A stretch of 64,000 nucleotides of DNA from Polytrichum commune. Taxonomy: Eukaryota; Streptophyta; Polytrichopsida; Polytrichales; Polytrichaceae. A program made the position numbers and the translations under genes. Positions within the stretch are counted from its first letter, which is position 1. Each line of letters starts with the position of its first letter. Below are positions 59,085 to 64,000 of the stretch, one piece after another. The DNA is taken from the NCBI GenBank assembly GCA_950295325.1, contig OX485804.1, positions 63,454,533 to 63,518,532 of the forward strand, read 5' to 3'. The notes below the pieces were generated by a model. That model had not been told where the DNA came from and did not search any database. It saw nothing but the letters and a program-made list of their open reading frames with translations.

Positions 59085-59760
59085 TCACTTTGAAGCCTGG
59101 GGAGTGGAGTCTTCATACCATGTACGAACTAATGTGAGTTTAAGATGGGGTACCATATTTTAGGCATTGGCGTACATATCATACATAAGGGAGAGGTATT
59201 GATTTTCTCTAGTGTGTACATCTAAAAAGGCTACTAAAATTCCTGAAGTAAAGGTAGATGTAAAGAAGGGAGGCCTAAGGTTTAGAGAAAATATTGACAA
59301 TAGATGTGTTAGTTTCACCAATTTACGTTTCATCCATTGTTGTTTTTGATTACTATCATGTTGTATGTTCTTGTTAGGGTTTGCATTTTGAGTTTTAGGT
59401 CTTTACAAACTAGAGGCTCTTGGAGCCCTCATGGCTTCGTTGAATTATGCTCTCCGGATTGTGTCTAAGTTATCATGCTCTTGCCTTTGTTTGTTTGATG
59501 CATTTGATGCATTCCATGCTGTGGATGAAAATGACTATTTCATTGGAAAGTGAAATTTTAATTGTAATGAAGCCTAATTAATTCATGATATGTATTTTGT
59601 ATATGTAATGGAGGCATTTACCACATCAAATTGAAAAGCTTAGTATAAACACATGAATCTACTTTCTAGCATATTGTTAGTACGTATACATTTTTTTTTC
59701 TGTGTAAACTTCTCGTATACTTCTTTGTTAATTTCATATTGACCCATGCACGTCATTTAG
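59085..59760 (+). repeat. Direct repeat R2, copy 1
   Basis: About 675 bp matches 60665-61385 in the same orientation. Shared phrases are 'CATACATAAGGGAGAGGTAT', 'CTAGAGGCTCTTGGAG', 'TTGTTTGATGCA', 'TTAATTCATGA' and 'TTTTGTATATG.A.TGGAGGC'. No conserved open frame. Confidence 0.8.
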
Positions 59761-60664
59761 GTTTCCAACAAAGAGTCCACCCCCCCCCCCCCCGGGCTTT
59801 GAAGTTTGCGACTTCATAAATGTCAAGTCACAAATCTTCAAGTCAAATCTTAGCGCAGTCATTGTTTTGGGAATTGGGAAGTATAAAGTAGGTTTGTAGC
59901 CAAGTCCAACCGAATAATAGCTACTACCTACTGTCATGCCTTTTGGTCAAGTTTAGGTTTACGTGGTGGGGGCTTGTGATTGATTACACTCATAAAAGTT
60001 TTGACAATTGTTGTAGCCAAGCATTATCATTTTAGATGAGTGGTTATGGGTTAACCTATAGATCAATTGTGTGTTACCCTAAACTCTACCACTTCCAAAT
60101 TTGTAGCAATTTCCATATTAATGGAAATAATAATAAAATTACATTCTCCTTAAAGTTTGTTTTTCTTCACAAGAAAAATAATTCCATGTTATTACTCCTT
60201 CTAAACATATGCAAACTCTCTTATCTTATTGATTATAGAGGCCTCAACCTTAAGGGCCCTGGATAATCATCCAAAGGTTGTACCATGGGGAACAAAAATG
60301 CACTTTTGCATTAAATGGGCCCTTAAGCTTAGTGTAAAGTGAAAGTGGACCATTATGGAAAATCCACAATTGTAGGTAGTCCGCAACCCATCACACCTTG
60401 CCATGGCAATAAAATATATCTAGAAGCCACTAACAATTTAATTGCTTGTCACAACTCCTAATTCTACATTAGACCCAATTCTTTTTGATAGGCCTATAGC
60501 CATGCCATGTACACCATGAAACATTGGCCACTTCATGCCATGTAGATTTTTCATGTGTTCAAATTTCCTTGGTTCCTTGGTTCCTTGGACCATAGACCCT
60601 CAAGTTTAGTGTAAAGTGAAGTTGGACCATTTCCAGGTTCTTGACCAATCACATAATTTGTATA

Positions 60665-61385
60665 TTACATGGGGGGTGGACTCTTCATACCATATATGAA
60701 CTAAATTTAGTGTAAGAAGGGGTATTATTTGAGGCACTAGCGTACATACTATACATAAGGGAGAGGTATTAGTTTTCTATACATTGTCCATTTAAACATG
60801 CTATTAGTTTTTGGAAGTAAAGGTAGATGTACAAAAGGGGGCCCTAAGATTTAGAGATTTGTTTGACAATAAATGTATTAGTTTCATCCAATTCACATTC
60901 ATCCATTGTTGTTATATTGTAAAAGTTCTCAATGACTCCCTTGCCCATTATTGTTATGGTTTGCGTTTGGGTTCTAGGACAAGCTAGAGGCTCTTGGAGT
61001 GCTCATAAGTTCCCTTGAGTTTTGCTCTCCAAATTGTGGCTAAGTTATTATGCTCTTGTTTTTCTTTGTTTGATGCAATCATTGAGTTACATGCTATGGA
61101 AAAAATGAGTTACACGAATGAAAACAATGTTCAATGACTTTCTCATTAGAAAGTGAACATGTATATTACATGTAATAAAGTAATAATTAATTCATGACTT
61201 AAATTTTGTATATGCAGTGGAGGCATTTATCACATTAAAGTAAAAAATTGGTATAATTACATGAGCCCATTTTCTAGCCTACCATTAGTATGCATATAAT
61301 TCTACTTTATTTTCTCTATAAATTCTTGTATATAGGGACATCAATTTCATACTTCTATTCACACATGGTCATCATTGAACTTACC
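60665..61385 (+). repeat. Direct repeat R2, copy 2
   Basis: The second copy starts 1.58 kb after the first, with moderate divergence and a different central insert ('CTCAATGACTCCCTTGCCCA'). The spacing suggests a segmental duplication or two insertions of the same element. Confidence 0.8.
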
Positions 61386-61776
61386 TTACTTGCCAACATG
61401 TCTTTTGATAACTACATTAAATATGATATCTCGGGGGGGGGGGTAGTCATTGGTTGGAGTAGCAATATACGTGCGAACAAATGATAGGGTATTTTAAAAA
61501 CATGAGGGCTAAAAATTATAAATGGACTTAAGAGTAATATAGGGTATCAAAAATGGCATTGGACATCTTTAAAGTATTATAGGGTATGGAATAATAGATA
61601 ATTTGGAATTATAAGTAATGCAAGCCATTTTTCTATTAACCCAAAGTAGAAATTTACATAATGATAGCATGTGAAAAAAAGAAGAGAATTGAAAGTAATA
61701 CCCCCCTATTAAATAGTGGTTGTTCGCACCTATATCCTTAACTTTTTAACACACTGCCCCCCCCCCCCCCCGAGTA

Positions 61777-62063
61777 TGATATTTAGTGTCATATGGTATT
61801 TTATGTCACTATGGTAACTTTTTCGATGACATTTCTTATGAATAAGCTTACAAATATTGTCATGGATGGTGGATGAGTTCATCCATCGGCCAAAATCCTA
61901 CCTTCTCTTGTCTGCAACTTGCGATGAAATATTGTCATGGATGATTGAACTTTGGATGGAAAATCACTTGGTAAGTGACAGTAACTGCAACACTTGTAAA
62001 TCTATAATCATCCAAAAACTTTACAATGAATGACAAATCATGTTGGGTGAACATTTAGTGTAG

Positions 62064-62065
<2 letters not shown>
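61777..62065 (+). mobile_element. MITE family M1, copy e, 3'-truncated
   Basis: The left end follows a poly-C run (61757-61770) and reads GTATGATATTTAGTGTCATA; the landmarks match copy a. The right third is replaced by 'TTTAGTGTAGCAATATATAT' running into a (TA)n tract at 62068-62096. Confidence 0.75.
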
Positions 62066-62098
<33 letters not shown>

Positions 62099-62109
62099 GT
62101 GGCAACAAT

Positions 62110-63950
62110 GTTTTGGGTCACAACAGAACCTGGTTGTTGTTGTTGGCACTAGTGCCCGGGAAGCTTTTGGGCACTGTCAATCAATCACAAGCCACTGCTC
62201 TCATGTCCGTGGTGTCAAGCTTGTTATTGAAAGAGGTATCGGGAAACAATGCATTCTTGTATGGATTACAACATGATTTGTAAGGGTTCTTGTCCACGAG
62301 AAGAGTGTTTGAACTTGTGGCAGTAATGCGCCCGGAACTCAAGGATTTTGGCGATCACCAGAACGCTTTGAGAAATTTTAATATGCATGACAAAATCTAG
62401 CTTTAGGGGATTCCTCAGCTCATTGTTCCAGATGTCCTTGTATGTGGTGCAATCCTCCTGCCCAAGTACTAATGAGGGTTTGGGCATCCCATCGAATAGA
62501 TATTGCACCAAATGTTGGACGATGGACCTTTTCATAGAAGACCATATGCAAACATGGAACATTTGGGACATCTTCTCCCAAAACAATATGTAACCTAGTC
62601 TAGGGATGACAACTTTGGGCCCGTCAATCGCATGATATTTGTTAGGCGCACGATCTTGCAACATCCAAGTGGGGACAATTACCATATGACGGCGACGAGG
62701 AATACAGTGGCAAAATATGCCATTCAAATCGAACACCACAATGAACTTTCGTTTGCGTACATCAGCAAACGTCTGCCGATATGAATCCAATGTCAACTTC
62801 TCTTCTTATACTCAACTAACTGGATATATTAATGTTGATATTCTTCCTTGAACTTTGAACTCTTAACTTGATAACTACCTTCATATTTGAGCAAGATATA
62901 TAGATATTAACTTTTTATGAGATTGATATAAAAGTTAATATGAACTTCGAAACCAAGACCTCAAAAAATATGGGATTGAATTCTCAACGATCGGAAAGTC
63001 CTAAGGAGGGTTCTTGAGGACCCCTAGACAAAAGTCCTTCAACACACGCAATTCCCATCTCCCGTGTGAAAACTTGAGGGGGGTTCCTATCGACCTTTGA
63101 GTAGTTGTCACTGTAAACAAAGAACTTATCATAAACAAGGTGTGGTGTGAAGGGCGCATCCAGAGCCGTCTGCGTATATGGTCCACCTTGAACCCAAAAC
63201 TACATGATGATAAATGAACGAGATCGCTAAAAAGAATGGAAGGGAATTTTTAATGAGGAGATCTACTGGACCAACTCGAAATCACATAGGGAAAGATAAC
63301 TTACATGGACTGGATTGTTGAGCCGCATTTGGACAATATCAGTAGTGCATTTACCATCGGCCCACTTATTGTGCATATCCCAGAAATTGGCGCACATATG
63401 AGACTTCACTTCTATATTGCTTGGAAAGAAGTTGTTCTGTTCAGTTTACCTCTTTACGGCATGTGGGATTTCGTTCACTGGCATCAAGATTTGATCTGTT
63501 CGTTGGAATGACATCCACAAAAACTCCACAAGGCTCTAACTTGTCATGTGGGGCTCCAGAAGATCATACGGGCTTGAAAGGCTGGACGGTAGGGGGTCAA
63601 CTGCCACAATCTTCACGGCACCAAACAAGAGTGGAGTAGAACAATACAAGCATACAACAACTCTCTGTAGTTGTCTGATGTGATTGCAAGTGCCTTAGAT
63701 TCTTCCCTAGAGATGAACACTCACACCTCGAATTGAATTTTATGACTGCTCCACAAGGATGAGGCATGCCAAACGACTCGAGGTCCACAGACAAGTACAT
63801 CCACTTCCGGGGGGTTCTATGAATGTCGTCACTTTGAGTGGACCCGATATATGCATCATAGCATGGAGGCACATATTTATGATCTCAAAAACCACATTCT
63901 ATAGAAACCGTCAGGAACTCAAGTGTGGTATACCAAACGGTATCGTGTGT
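62110..63950 (-). pseudogene. Decayed gene with FCP1/NIF-like HAD phosphatase domain
   Basis: The best segment is 62796-62266. It reads KFIVVFDLNGIFCHC, where the HAD motif DxDGT has become DLNGI, then CIWSSMKRSIVQHLV and GQEDCTTYKDIW. After a frame change it continues NTLLVDKNPYKSCCNPYKNA and LFPDTSF, where families usually show VDDSPYK. Upstream minus-strand fragments also look coding: YDKFFVYSDNYSKVDRNPPQ (about 63110), ANFWDMHNKWADGKCTTDIV (about 63350) and MYLSVDLESFGMPHPCGAVI (about 63780). Frames change with stops between them and the DxD nucleophile pair is lost, so I call it a pseudogene. A spliced but diverged gene cannot be excluded. It may run off the right edge. Confidence 0.6.
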
Positions 63951-64000
63951 CCACTCATCAAGTCACTGCCACTCTTTCCACCCTCCTAGAGGACAAAGCG

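Overview
The window looks like nuclear DNA of a land plant: spliced genes with GT-AG introns, a dehydrin-type K-segment, a plant-type histidine phosphatase, and many decayed DNA transposons with a few LINE and SINE copies. Sparse genes and a mostly AT-rich repeat background would fit a bryophyte, lycophyte or fern, but I cannot place the species from sequence alone.

Four gene models are well supported. (1) 7777-9924, minus, two exons: a very histidine-rich protein of about 585 aa. (2) 35398-36900, plus, one exon: a 500-aa paralogue that lacks the intron. (3) 41503-45975, plus, four exons: an acidic/helical LEA-like protein ending in a dehydrin K-segment. (4) 48786-52200, plus, four exons: a histidine phosphatase (phosphoglycerate mutase-like) with RHG and second-His motifs intact. 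A decayed FCP1/HAD-like gene lies on the minus strand at the right edge (about 62110-63950). There is no operon-like organisation; the only functional link I see is that the two histidine-rich genes are paralogues about 26 kb apart in opposite orientation.

The rest is a layered transposon graveyard, much of which can be resolved from target-site duplications (TSDs). hAT elements with 8-bp TSDs: a three-element nest at 3487-5515, a 1.58-kb element with transposase remnant at 54362-55939, a 660-bp element at 47607-48266, and about 205-bp MITEs at 5895, 22914 and 53370. SINE copies with 12-bp TSDs: 22334-22614 and 37951-38073. A LINE remnant with RT coding lies at 32229-33420. Several related MITE families share the terminus CTACACTAAATA. 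There are also foldback, palindromic and GC-rich elements and many local tandem duplications.

The most unusual observation is that the single intron of histidine-rich gene 1 (8896-9285) is a copy of a dispersed repeat whose two ends, recognisable at unrelated sites (13491, 30786-33654, 7071, 19019, 45246, 50112), coincide with the 5' GT and 3' AG splice sites. The paralogue has no intron there. This looks like an introner-like element or a transposon that carries its own splice sites.
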